From Tannerellaceae bacterium (GTDB taxonomy: Bacteria; Bacteroidota; Bacteroidia; Bacteroidales; Tannerellaceae), in NCBI GenBank assembly GCA_031265595.1, contig JAISCM010000098.1, positions 1-12,596 of the forward strand: DNA of 12,596 bases. The letters are read 5' to 3'. Under the pieces are notes generated by a model. It ran no database searches, was not told where the DNA came from, and worked only from the letters and a program-made list of their open reading frames with translations. Position numbers and translations under genes: made by a program. Position 1 is the first letter of the stretch. Each line of letters starts with the position of its first letter. Positions 6,513 to 12,596 of the stretch are shown piece by piece.

Positions 6513-7244
6513 TTACAATTCGCGTATCTTGATATTGCGAAACCAGCAATCATATCCATGGTCTTGCAGGCCGATATATCCTTCTTTGGCAGGGCCTTCT
6601 TTAAAGCCGGGCCATTCTTTGAATTTACTTTTGGCCACACGTTCATACCATTCCGGCGTCCAAAGCGTGTATTCTACTACTTTTACGCCATTCTGCGTAT
6701 GCGTAACCTGTCCGTCTTTCACGCGGATAACAATAGTGTTCCATTCGCCGGCCGGCTTAGCATTCTGCGGCAAGGCGGGAAGTATGTCATACAGCGAACC
6801 GGCCAGGTGGTTTGTCAGCTTATTGTCGCCGGCATACCAGTTGTCAAGCACCTGTACTTCGGGGGCGGCATAGTAAATCGGCTCGCCGGGATATTCTACT
6901 ATATAATAGAAAATGCCCGAGTTACCTTCTTTTTCGATCTTCCAGTCGATAGAAAGTTCAAAATTACCGAACTTTTTAGCGGCAAACAAAATATCACCAC
7001 CTTGCCCCCAGCCGGCTTTTTCGCCACGGGCTACTTTCATGGCCTGATCGTTGACAGACCAGTTGGCCGCCATTTCCGTAGCGTTACATTTCCGCCAGCC
7101 ATCGAAACTTTTGCCATCGAACAGCAATGTCCAGCCTTCACTTTTTTCTTGCGCCGTGAGTGTATTGGCCAGTTGCGCCGCCGTATGGAAAGAACAAACA
7201 ATAGCCAAAAGCATTGAGAATAATACAACTTTTTTCATGATCAT
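6513..7244 (-). CDS. Secreted DUF1080 (3-keto-disaccharide hydrolase family) protein
   Basis: A 243-residue exported protein. An N-terminal signal peptide (MKKVVLFSMLLAIVCSFHTA from residue 3) probably ends after the AAQ at residues 22-24. The Cys at 17 is preceded by V, so a lipobox is unlikely. The mature part is one DUF1080/PF06439 beta-sandwich: GWTLLFDGKSFDGWR (37-51), GDILFAAKKFGNFELSIDWK (83-102) with GNSGIFY (107-113), APEVQVLDN (127-135), GEWNTIVIRV (167-176) and a terminal GYIGLQDHG...WFRNIKIREL. Family members characterised in Bacteroides hydrolyse 3-keto-glycosides. It is convergent with the polyol operon and shares its terminator. Start: ATG at 7244, or ATG at 7238 two codons later, which gives the more usual MKK start. 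A functional link to the polyol genes is only suggested by proximity. Confidence 0.9.
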   Translation of the reverse strand: MIMKKVVLFSMLLAIVCSFHTAAQLANTLTAQEKSEGWTLLFDGKSFDGWRKCNATEMAANWSVNDQAMKVARGEKAGWGQGGDILFAAKKFGNFELSIDWKIEKEGNSGIFYYIVEYPGEPIYYAAPEVQVLDNWYAGDNKLTNHLAGSLYDILPALPQNAKPAGEWNTIVIRVKDGQVTHTQNGVKVVEYTLWTPEWYERVAKSKFKEWPGFKEGPAKEGYIGLQDHGYDCWFRNIKIREL

Positions 7245-7284
7245 TACTATTTAAGTTAAGTTAAACACAGAAATTTTTCGACGC

Positions 7285-7292
7285 TAAAGATA
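7285..7292 (-). promoter_or_regulatory. Candidate -7 box for the DUF1080 gene
   Basis: The minus strand reads TATCTTTA, one mismatch from TAnnTTTG, about 41 bp before the start codon. No clear -33 element is seen. Confidence 0.35.
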
Positions 7293-7363
7293 GCTATATT
7301 AATCCATACCTGTGCGGATAAAAACTTTTTTTAGTACACCCGCCTCTATAAGTAGCTTAATTT

Positions 7364-8491
7364 TTAAAATAGCCGTTGGGCAAACTTCACGAAATCCTCG
7401 CAGTATGCGCCCGGATTTTCCATCGCTGTAAAATGGCCGCCGCGTTCAATGCGCGAAAAATGGATCAGGTTGAAGTGTTTTTCTATCCATGATCTTGGCG
7501 GCAGATTAATGTCTTTTGAGAACAGGGAAATGCCGGCCGGCGCCTTTATATATCCAAGAGGCGTCAGGCGATGGCTGTTTTCATGATAGACCCGGCATGA
7601 GGTATAGATGGTATTCGTAGCCCGGTAAATCATGATGTTTGTGAGTATGTCTTCATAAGAAAGGCTGGACTGCCAGTCGCCCCACGAGTGAAATTTCTCA
7701 AAGATCCACGCAGCCAGGCCAACCGGCGAATCCGACAGGGCAAAGGCAAGCGTCTGGGGCTTTGTAGACTGGATGCTCATGTATCCCGCTTCTTCCCTCA
7801 TCCATTTTGAAACGGTTTCATAATACCGCCTCTCTTCATCCGTCATATCGTCTCGATACGCCATCAAATCGCGTATTAATCCTACGTCGTTCAAATAAAT
7901 CCCGGATAAATGCTCCGGATAATTTTTGGCAAGATAGCGTGTAATCCCCGACCCTACATCTCCTCCTGCCGCGATAAATTTGTTATATCCCAGTTCGTCA
8001 ACCATCAGTTTGTGCCAAAAGGCAGCGATTGATTCGTTATGTATGGAAATTGTGTTTGAATAACCGGAAAATCCGAACCCGATCACCGAGGGGATCACCA
8101 CGTCGAAAGAGATTTCCGATTGGTCGGCCAATACACGTTTCTGCGTTAATGAACGAATTATCTTGGTATATCTTAAAAAACTGTCGGGCCAGCCGTGAGA
8201 AAAAATGACCGGAATTGAATGTTGCGCTTCACCTTTTTCCCAAATAAAATGAATATCAATTCCGTCAATGGTTGCCATATACTGACGAAGTTGGTTCAAC
8301 TGCGATTCGTGCTTCTTCCAGTCATATTCGTTCAGCCAGTAATGGATCAGCCCGGCAAATTCGGGAGAATAAATTCCCAAGTCCCAATTCTTTTCAAAAT
8401 AGTCTTCCTCCGGGAATTTCGCAGAGGCTACTCTTGCCTTGAGTTCGCTCAAGTCTTTGTCGCATACCGATATGGTGAAGTCTCTATACAT
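7364..8491 (-). CDS. Epoxide hydrolase family alpha/beta hydrolase (EHN domain)
   Basis: A 375-residue cytoplasmic protein with no signal peptide. Residues 4-85 form the N-terminal lid-type EHN domain of the microsomal/juvenile-hormone epoxide hydrolase group. The alpha/beta hydrolase core follows, with the oxyanion-hole motif HGWP (99-102), the nucleophile Asp178 in GGDVGSG, and catalytic His353 in GGHF. Tyr296 or Tyr302 may be the epoxide-polarising tyrosine, and Asp327 or a nearby acid could complete the triad. The expected activity is opening epoxides to diols through an alkyl-enzyme intermediate. The physiological substrate is unknown. The ATG at 8491 overlaps the end of the hicB-like frame by 8 bp, which suggests shared transcription and translational coupling. 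A 119-bp gap separates it from the DUF1080 gene. Confidence 0.88.
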   Translation of the reverse strand: MYRDFTISVCDKDLSELKARVASAKFPEEDYFEKNWDLGIYSPEFAGLIHYWLNEYDWKKHESQLNQLRQYMATIDGIDIHFIWEKGEAQHSIPVIFSHGWPDSFLRYTKIIRSLTQKRVLADQSEISFDVVIPSVIGFGFSGYSNTISIHNESIAAFWHKLMVDELGYNKFIAAGGDVGSGITRYLAKNYPEHLSGIYLNDVGLIRDLMAYRDDMTDEERRYYETVSKWMREEAGYMSIQSTKPQTLAFALSDSPVGLAAWIFEKFHSWGDWQSSLSYEDILTNIMIYRATNTIYTSCRVYHENSHRLTPLGYIKAPAGISLFSKDINLPPRSWIEKHFNLIHFSRIERGGHFTAMENPGAYCEDFVKFAQRLF

Positions 8492-8881
8492 TTATTTTCT
8501 CGTACTCTAATTGCCGGGCGAATTGTTTTAATCCTTTCTCTATTCTTTCCGAGGTCTCTTTCCTCGGAACTTTGTACCCGTTCGCATACTGCCAGAGTTG
8601 TTTTTGATTTACCCCCGTTAAATTCTCCATAGCGGGAAGCGTTATAAACTGACTGTAATACTTTACCAAGCCTGTAATATCAAAAATTAATTCTATTTCA
8701 GGGTTTCCTTTTAGAACGGCGGGGACGTCTTCGTTGTATTCCAAAAATAAAGCGATAGCCTCTTTTACGCTATCCTTTACCTCGTCTAAAGTGTCCCCGG
8801 CCCCGTAAATGCCTTCTACATCTTTGGCCCAAGCCCCGTACTGGTCTTTGCCACCCGAAACAATAACTTTTAAAGCGTCAT
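8484..8881 (-). pseudogene. hicB: Orphan HicB-family antitoxin with a broken start (frameshift in the first codons)
   Basis: The frame ending at TAG 8484 reads as a complete Bacteroides-type HicB. The N-terminal partial RNase-H-like fold has ALKVIVSGGKDQYGAWAKDV, EGIYGAGDTLDEVKDSV and AIALFLEYNEDVP. The C-terminal helix-turn-helix has LTGVNQKQLWQYANGYKVP and SERIEKGLKQFAR. There is no ATG, GTG or TTG in this frame before the middle of the protein. An ATG exists at 8881-8879 in the expected place, but it is one base out of frame (ATG ACG CTT TAA). A single-base deletion in codon 2 would explain this; a sequencing error or a rare ATT start would also fit. The TTG at 8744 would delete half the domain and is rejected. 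No HicA toxin gene lies upstream or downstream. HicB normally neutralises the HicA mRNA interferase and autorepresses. Confidence 0.82.
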
Positions 8882-8903
8882 TTTAGTAGTATAAAATTAT
8901 TAG

Positions 8904-8911
8904 TAAAGATA
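8904..8911 (-). promoter_or_regulatory. Candidate -7 box for the hicB / epoxide hydrolase unit
   Basis: The minus strand reads TATCTTTA (one mismatch to TAnnTTTG), 22 bp before the out-of-frame ATG at 8881. This supports that ATG as the ancestral start. Confidence 0.4.
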
Positions 8912-9054
8912 GTATAGATTTATATACTCCACAAGTAAAACAGCATATATACTGCACAAAACTATCCCGCGCGTAGTTTACAATGAACAAATCTATCCAT
9001 CGGGAAGTATAAGTAGTCAGATCGTAAAGAAGTAATTGTTTGATCACATCCTCC

Positions 9055-9148
9055 TGATCGTCTCACCTGGGTGATACACGTGTCTCACCCGGGTGGTACA
9101 TGTGTCTCACCCGGGTGGTACACGTGTATCACCCAGGTGAGACGATCA
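9055..9148. repeat. Palindrome array C: four 22-bp units within a 94-bp near-perfect palindrome
   Basis: The cores CACCTGGGTG (9064), CACCCGGGTG (9086), CACCCGGGTG (9108) and CACCCAGGTG (9130) sit at an exact 22-bp period. They are separated by 12-bp spacers of the type GTACACGTGTCT, themselves near-palindromic. The outer 29 bp (9055-9083 and 9120-9148) are perfectly inverted. Period, copy number and mirror symmetry are the same as in arrays A and B, but the core sequence is unrelated. The motif GTTTCCCACCC seen around A and B is not found here. Confidence 0.93.
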
Positions 9149-9158
9149 GTGGTTCACC

Positions 9159-9257
9159 ATGGAAATACGAAACAGATACGATCCCACCAATAGTTTTGTA
9201 CGAAGAAACGGCTACTTTGCGGTAATGTTCAAGGCCTACGTCAACGAATGGACTTGA
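9159..9257 (+). CDS. Possible 32-residue small ORF beside array C
   Basis: ATG at 9159 opens a frame encoding MEIRNRYDPTNSFVRRNGYF then AVMFKAYVNEWT and a stop. The composition looks protein-like (aromatic and charged, no low complexity), but I know of no family. It begins 10 bp after the right end of array C, and its upstream in-frame sequence runs into the array. It may be a real microprotein, a fragment of a larger gene, or chance. Confidence 0.25.
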   Translation: MEIRNRYDPTNSFVRRNGYFAVMFKAYVNEWT

Positions 9258-9275
9258 AAAGTCGGATTTTCATAA

Positions 9276-9296
9276 CCGTAGGTCATCTACCTGCGG
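9276..9296 (-). terminator. Hairpin after the RND gene, weak terminator
   Basis: CCGTAGGT (9276-9283) and ACCTGCGG (9289-9296) form an 8-bp stem with one G-T pair, about 10 bp past the RND stop on the minus strand. It is followed by TTATGAAAATC, so there is no clear T-tract. Termination here is tentative. Confidence 0.4.
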
Positions 9297-9305
9297 AGGC
9301 CGGGG

Positions 9306-12300
9306 CTATATTGTCTTGGCTCTTTTTAATGTGAACAACGGCAAGTAGAGGAATATGCCGATGACAGACATGATGAGGCCGCCTATGGTGCCGGCGGCAA
9401 GCGGAAACCAGAAGGCTTCTTTGTCTGTGCCGACCATAAAAGGGATAAAGCCCAGGATGGTGGAGACTACCGTCAGGAATATAGGCGTTATCTTGGCATT
9501 CCAGGCTTTCAGGTAGGCTTTGTAGGGGTGCATCAGGGGTTTTCTTTCCCTGATTTTATTGTATTCGTTGAGGATATAGATACTGGCGTTTACCGTTACG
9601 CCGCAAAGTAGCACAAACGAGGCAAACCCGCCCTGGTCGAAATTCAGCTTAAACCAATAGAAGGTAAGGAAAACGCCTATATACGAGATGGGGATCACGA
9701 AGATAACGGCCAGCGGTTGCTTTAGCGAATTGAACAGGATGCTGCCGGTAACGAAGATAATAACGATGATCAGCAGCAGCAGCAAATATTGTTTGTTGTC
9801 TTTCTTGTTCCACATCCAGTAGCTGCTTTCCGACTCCGCGCTATAGCCCATCGGCGCCTGGGCGTTAAATTCGTCTAATACCTGTTCCTGTATCCTTGTT
9901 CCCTGATTGTAGGCGCCTATATATTCATATTGCAGGCAGAGGCGGTATTGCTGGTTTATCTTCGCTACTTTCTGCGGAGCCTGTTCTTTTTGCATCACAG
10001 CCAGTTCTTCTATTTTGTAAGGTACTCCTTTTACTGCCTGGGGCACATATTGCATTTGCCAAATATCATATTCGGACGATTGGCGGGAGGTAAGTTTCAG
10101 CTTTTCCAATTCATTATCTACCACAATACTTCCTGTCTGAATATCTTTTCCGAATACGGGGTATACCGAGGCGAACAGATCGTTCGGGAGCAGGTTTGCC
10201 TGGGCTGATTTCTCTTTGTTAAGATTAAAGGTAAACTCCTTATAATCGTCTTTCCACCACGAAAATTCCGAGTTTATCAACACCTCTTTGATGCGCCTGT
10301 AGGTTTGCAGCCTACCTCTTAATGCCTCGGCCCAGCCGTATAATTCGTCGTAATTATAGCCGAACATTTCGATACGGAAGTTACCGGCATTCTCGCGCAC
10401 ATCGTTGCTAAAGCCCTGGTCTTGCAAGCCATATACGCCCCAGCTACCGCCGCCCAGTTCAAGGGCTTTGCTGATGATACGGCTTTTCAGGGTATAGGGG
10501 AAGCCGCTCCGCTCGTTTTCTTTCGTAAAGAAGATGTCGATACGGGCCTGCCGTTCGTTATAGATATTTGTCTGGAATTGTTTGATCTCCTTATAATGGC
10601 TCAGATAGGCTTCCATCCTGCTTATAAGGTTGTTCATCTGGCCCAGCGTAGTGCCGTTCGGCATAGAGGCCGTAACGATCAATACGGTTTCTTCGCGCCG
10701 GGTAAAATAGCTGCCTTCGTATACCTTCTGTGCAAAGAGACGGAGCGTTCCGCCCAGAGCCTTGTCTACAACCGGCTTTATCTTTTCTTTAAACAGATCG
10801 TCTGCCACGAATTTATTGTATTTCTCGATGAACACCGAATCACGATGCGAATACACTTCGCTACTCTTCATCTCAATCTTATCCGGCAACATGAAGACCG
10901 GTAGGCCAAAAGTCAGTACAATAACGATAAGGGCCCACACCCGCCAACGCAGCAGAAAGCGGATCTGCCATAAATAATACGCAGCAAACAAAACGGGCGC
11001 TTTCCTCCGGAGCAGGGAGCGCACGGCACGGAACCGGCCATTCGCCTTCTTCCTCTCCTTCCTGCTGCTCCGCGGCCTGAACATCCTCATCTTATCAATC
11101 ATAGCCGGCACAAAGAACAGGGCTACGAACAAGGATACCGCCAGATTGGCTATTACCACAGCGGCAAAGTCTTGCAGGTTAATACGTATTTTATCGTCTA
11201 AAAAGAAGATGACCGACAAAGCCCCTATCGTCGTAACAGTTGCCGTCAGGATGGGAAGGAAGGCGTCTTTGTTATGACGGTTCTTGATATGGTCGGCCAT
11301 CACAATCGTATTATCGATGATCAGGCTGAGCGAAATGGTTACCCCGGCAAGGGAATACAATTGCATTTCGAGCCCCAGCAGATAATAGAGGATCACGCCG
11401 ATAAAGAGGTTGACCGTCAGACTTACCACGATCAGGAACATATATTTTACATTCCGGGTAATCAGCAGCACAAAGAGTAATAGGATCAACACAGTCAGCG
11501 CAGTACGTATATAGATCTTATCGAGCTCTGTTTGTATAAATTCAGTGGCGTCGTAGCTGCTATGTATTTCGTATCCGGCAGGAAGCTTTGCGTGGATCAG
11601 CTCCATTTCTTCCTTTACCCGTTTGGCTAATTGCAGTTGATTGGCCGTTTCATCGGCATGTATAGACAGATAGATCGAATTGAGGCCGTTTATACGGTAA
11701 TAGTTCCGGGGGGCTTCTTCCTGGCGGGTTACTTTCAGCAATTGATCCAGCCTCACAAAAGCGCCTTCTTTATTGGCAACCGTAATGAGCGCCGGATCAA
11801 AACCCTCTTCCCCGCTATCCGGCACAAGGGCCAGGCGTATCCATTCATCATCTCCCTCGCGGATATTGGCGATCCCGATAAATTCTTTATTGTAATACTG
11901 ACTGATCGCCTGCTGAATATCCGGCAAAGAAATATCCAGTGTAGACAACAGCCTGCTATCATACTCCAACCGCCATTCCATCGGCGTTGCCCCGGTAATA
12001 TCCACCCGGTAGATACCCGGAATACCCGCCAGACGGGGCTTTATCTGATTCTCTGCATACCGCTGAATAAAGATAGGAGTAGAAGCCGCATTCAGCGTAT
12101 AACTGATAAAAGGGCGAGATTCCGTATCATCCGGACGGCTCATGGTGACGACGGGATAACTCAGTTCGCCGGGCAGCCCCGGCCACGTCTGCCGTATGAT
12201 CGTAGACACCTCAAAGCGGGCGGCGTCAATATTAGTATGTTTATCCAACTCCAGCGTAATACTCCCCCACCCATTCCCAGAGGTAGAACTGATTTCTTTA

Positions 12301-12596
12301 ATCCCCTTCACCCGCGCCAACATCGCTTCCAGGCGAGACGTTACCTCCATCTCAATCACCCGCGCAGAGTTCCCCCGCATCGTATAATTGATATTCAGCC
12401 GCGGCAAGGTATAAGAAGGCGACAGCTTTAATGGAAGCAAGGGGATAAGAGCCGCCCCCACCAAAGCCACACACAGGAAGGCGATGATGATGGTGAAGGA
12501 AGAGACCCCACCCCAACCAACCCCCCAACCCCCTAAAGGGGGGGTAGAGAGAATCGTCCCTGTAGCCCCCCCTTTAGGGGGTTGGGGGGTTGGGGG
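9306..12596 (-). CDS. RND-superfamily efflux pump inner-membrane subunit (5' end outside the window)
   Basis: About 1,060 recognisable residues of an RND (AcrB/CzcA-type) proton-driven exporter. TM1 (SSFTIIIAFLCVALVGAALI) is followed by a periplasmic pore region with GNSARVIEMEVTSRLEAML. TM2-6 lie about 320-456 counted from the GTG at 12470. TM4 carries SLIIDNTIVMADH, one Asp followed by Asn, instead of the Asp-Asp of AcrB. TM7 is near 508-525. A second periplasmic region and TM8-12 end at LYLPLFTLKRAKTI. The GTG at 12470 would cut TM1 in half and is not the start. The frame continues to the window edge through a C-rich inverted repeat with no ATG, GTG or TTG, so the real start is outside or was displaced. 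The adaptor and outer-membrane partners are not in view and may lie beyond the right edge. The substrate is unknown. Confidence 0.92.
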   Translation of the reverse strand, partial: PPTPQPPKGGATGTILSTPPLGGWGVGWGGVSSFTIIIAFLCVALVGAALIPLLPLKLSPSYTLPRLNINYTMRGNSARVIEMEVTSRLEAMLARVKGIKEISSTSGNGWGSITLELDKHTNIDAARFEVSTIIRQTWPGLPGELSYPVVTMSRPDDTESRPFISYTLNAASTPIFIQRYAENQIKPRLAGIPGIYRVDITGATPMEWRLEYDSRLLSTLDISLPDIQQAISQYYNKEFIGIANIREGDDEWIRLALVPDSGEEGFDPALITVANKEGAFVRLDQLLKVTRQEEAPRNYYRINGLNSIYLSIHADETANQLQLAKRVKEEMELIHAKLPAGYEIHSSYDATEFIQTELDKIYIRTALTVLILLLFVLLITRNVKYMFLIVVSLTVNLFIGVILYYLLGLEMQLYSLAGVTISLSLIIDNTIVMADHIKNRHNKDAFLPILTATVTTIGALSVIFFLDDKIRINLQDFAAVVIANLAVSLFVALFFVPAMIDKMRMFRPRSSRKERKKANGRFRAVRSLLRRKAPVLFAAYYLWQIRFLLRWRVWALIVIVLTFGLPVFMLPDKIEMKSSEVYSHRDSVFIEKYNKFVADDLFKEKIKPVVDKALGGTLRLFAQKVYEGSYFTRREETVLIVTASMPNGTTLGQMNNLISRMEAYLSHYKEIKQFQTNIYNERQARIDIFFTKENERSGFPYTLKSRIISKALELGGGSWGVYGLQDQGFSNDVRENAGNFRIEMFGYNYDELYGWAEALRGRLQTYRRIKEVLINSEFSWWKDDYKEFTFNLNKEKSAQANLLPNDLFASVYPVFGKDIQTGSIVVDNELEKLKLTSRQSSEYDIWQMQYVPQAVKGVPYKIEELAVMQKEQAPQKVAKINQQYRLCLQYEYIGAYNQGTRIQEQVLDEFNAQAPMGYSAESESSYWMWNKKDNKQYLLLLLIIVIIFVTGSILFNSLKQPLAVIFVIPISYIGVFLTFYWFKLNFDQGGFASFVLLCGVTVNASIYILNEYNKIRERKPLMHPYKAYLKAWNAKITPIFLTVVSTILGFIPFMVGTDKEAFWFPLAAGTIGGLIMSVIGIFLYLPLFTLKRAKTI
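12517..12593. repeat. C/G-rich inverted repeat at the 5' end of the RND gene
   Basis: Left arm 12517-12544 and right arm 12566-12593 are perfect 28-bp inverted copies with a 21-bp spacer. Each arm contains CCCCCTAAAGGGGG, itself a small imperfect palindrome. It resembles REP-like CCCCTAAAGGGG repeats that I recall as common in Bacteroidetes genomes; the exact family is not verified. It may extend past the window edge. It is read in frame by the RND ORF as a Pro/Gly-rich segment (TPQPPKGGATGTILSTPPLG). Confidence 0.85.

Larger units (their letters stand above)
8882..9305. other. Intergenic region with array C and one possible tiny ORF
   Basis: This 424-bp stretch lies between the hicB promoter and the end of the RND gene. 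It holds palindrome array C (9055-9148), a small AAACTA/TAGTTT hairpin (8959-8979), a 32-codon ORF on the plus strand (9159-9257) and a hairpin just after the RND stop. No hicA remnant is recognised. Confidence 0.6.

Noticed and set aside
6558..7217. 219-codon plus-strand ORF
   Set aside because: It is antisense to the DUF1080 gene, which has a signal peptide and family motifs; this is a shadow frame.
8484..8744. Separate 86-residue protein starting at TTG 8744
   Set aside because: The same frame upstream encodes the conserved N-terminal half of HicB, so the TTG is internal.
11631..12431. 266-codon plus-strand ORF
   Set aside because: It lies wholly antisense to the RND gene, which has clear family motifs. 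The plus-strand translation is Arg/Ile/Pro-rich with no recognisable domain.
12468..12470. GTG as the start of the RND gene
   Set aside because: It would remove the first half of TM1, which is clearly encoded upstream in the same frame.

Overview
The window looks like a chromosomal segment of a Bacteroidota bacterium, most likely order Bacteroidales (Parabacteroides/Bacteroides-like). The reasons are the TAnnTTTG-type -7 boxes before several genes, the near absence of Shine-Dalgarno sequences, and the gene families present: a secreted DUF1080 (3-keto-disaccharide hydrolase type) protein, a Bacteroides-type HicB, a DUF1016/YhcG nuclease, and a Bacteroidetes-type RND pump subunit that lacks the second Asp of the TM4 motif. 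The genus call is inference.

Layout. Positions 1-152 hold the N-terminus of a DUF1016/YhcG-family protein on the minus strand. Positions 153-1637 are poor in genes and rich in repeats: two palindrome arrays (609-696 and 1457-1544), four copies of a short motif in alternating orientation, and one decayed or tiny ORF (1115-1336). Positions 1638-6469 are a sugar-alcohol type catabolic locus: a divergent LacI-family regulator, then a polyol-permease-family MFS transporter, an SDR polyol dehydrogenase and an FGGY (xylulokinase-like) kinase. Three LacI-type operator palindromes lie between the regulator and the transporter. The inferred route is polyol uptake, oxidation to a ketose, then phosphorylation into the pentose phosphate pathway. 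A bidirectional terminator separates the kinase from a convergent, secreted DUF1080 protein. Upstream of that on the minus strand are an epoxide-hydrolase-family alpha/beta hydrolase and, overlapping its start, an orphan HicB antitoxin gene with no usable start codon in frame. Positions 8882-9305 are intergenic and contain a third, nearly perfect palindrome array (9055-9148). From 9306 to the right edge runs a large RND efflux subunit (minus strand). Its 5' end runs in frame through a C-rich inverted repeat (12517-12593).

The most unusual structure is the set of three arrays. Each has exactly four short palindromes at an exact 22-bp period, about 88 bp in total, and each array is roughly symmetric as a whole. 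Two arrays (609-696 and 1457-1544) share a GACGGCTGTC-type core and similar flanking motifs. The third uses an unrelated core (CACCCGGGTG) but has the same period, copy number and mirror symmetry. The architecture is conserved while the sequence is not, which suggests a repeated DNA or RNA structural element. I do not recognise it as a named family.
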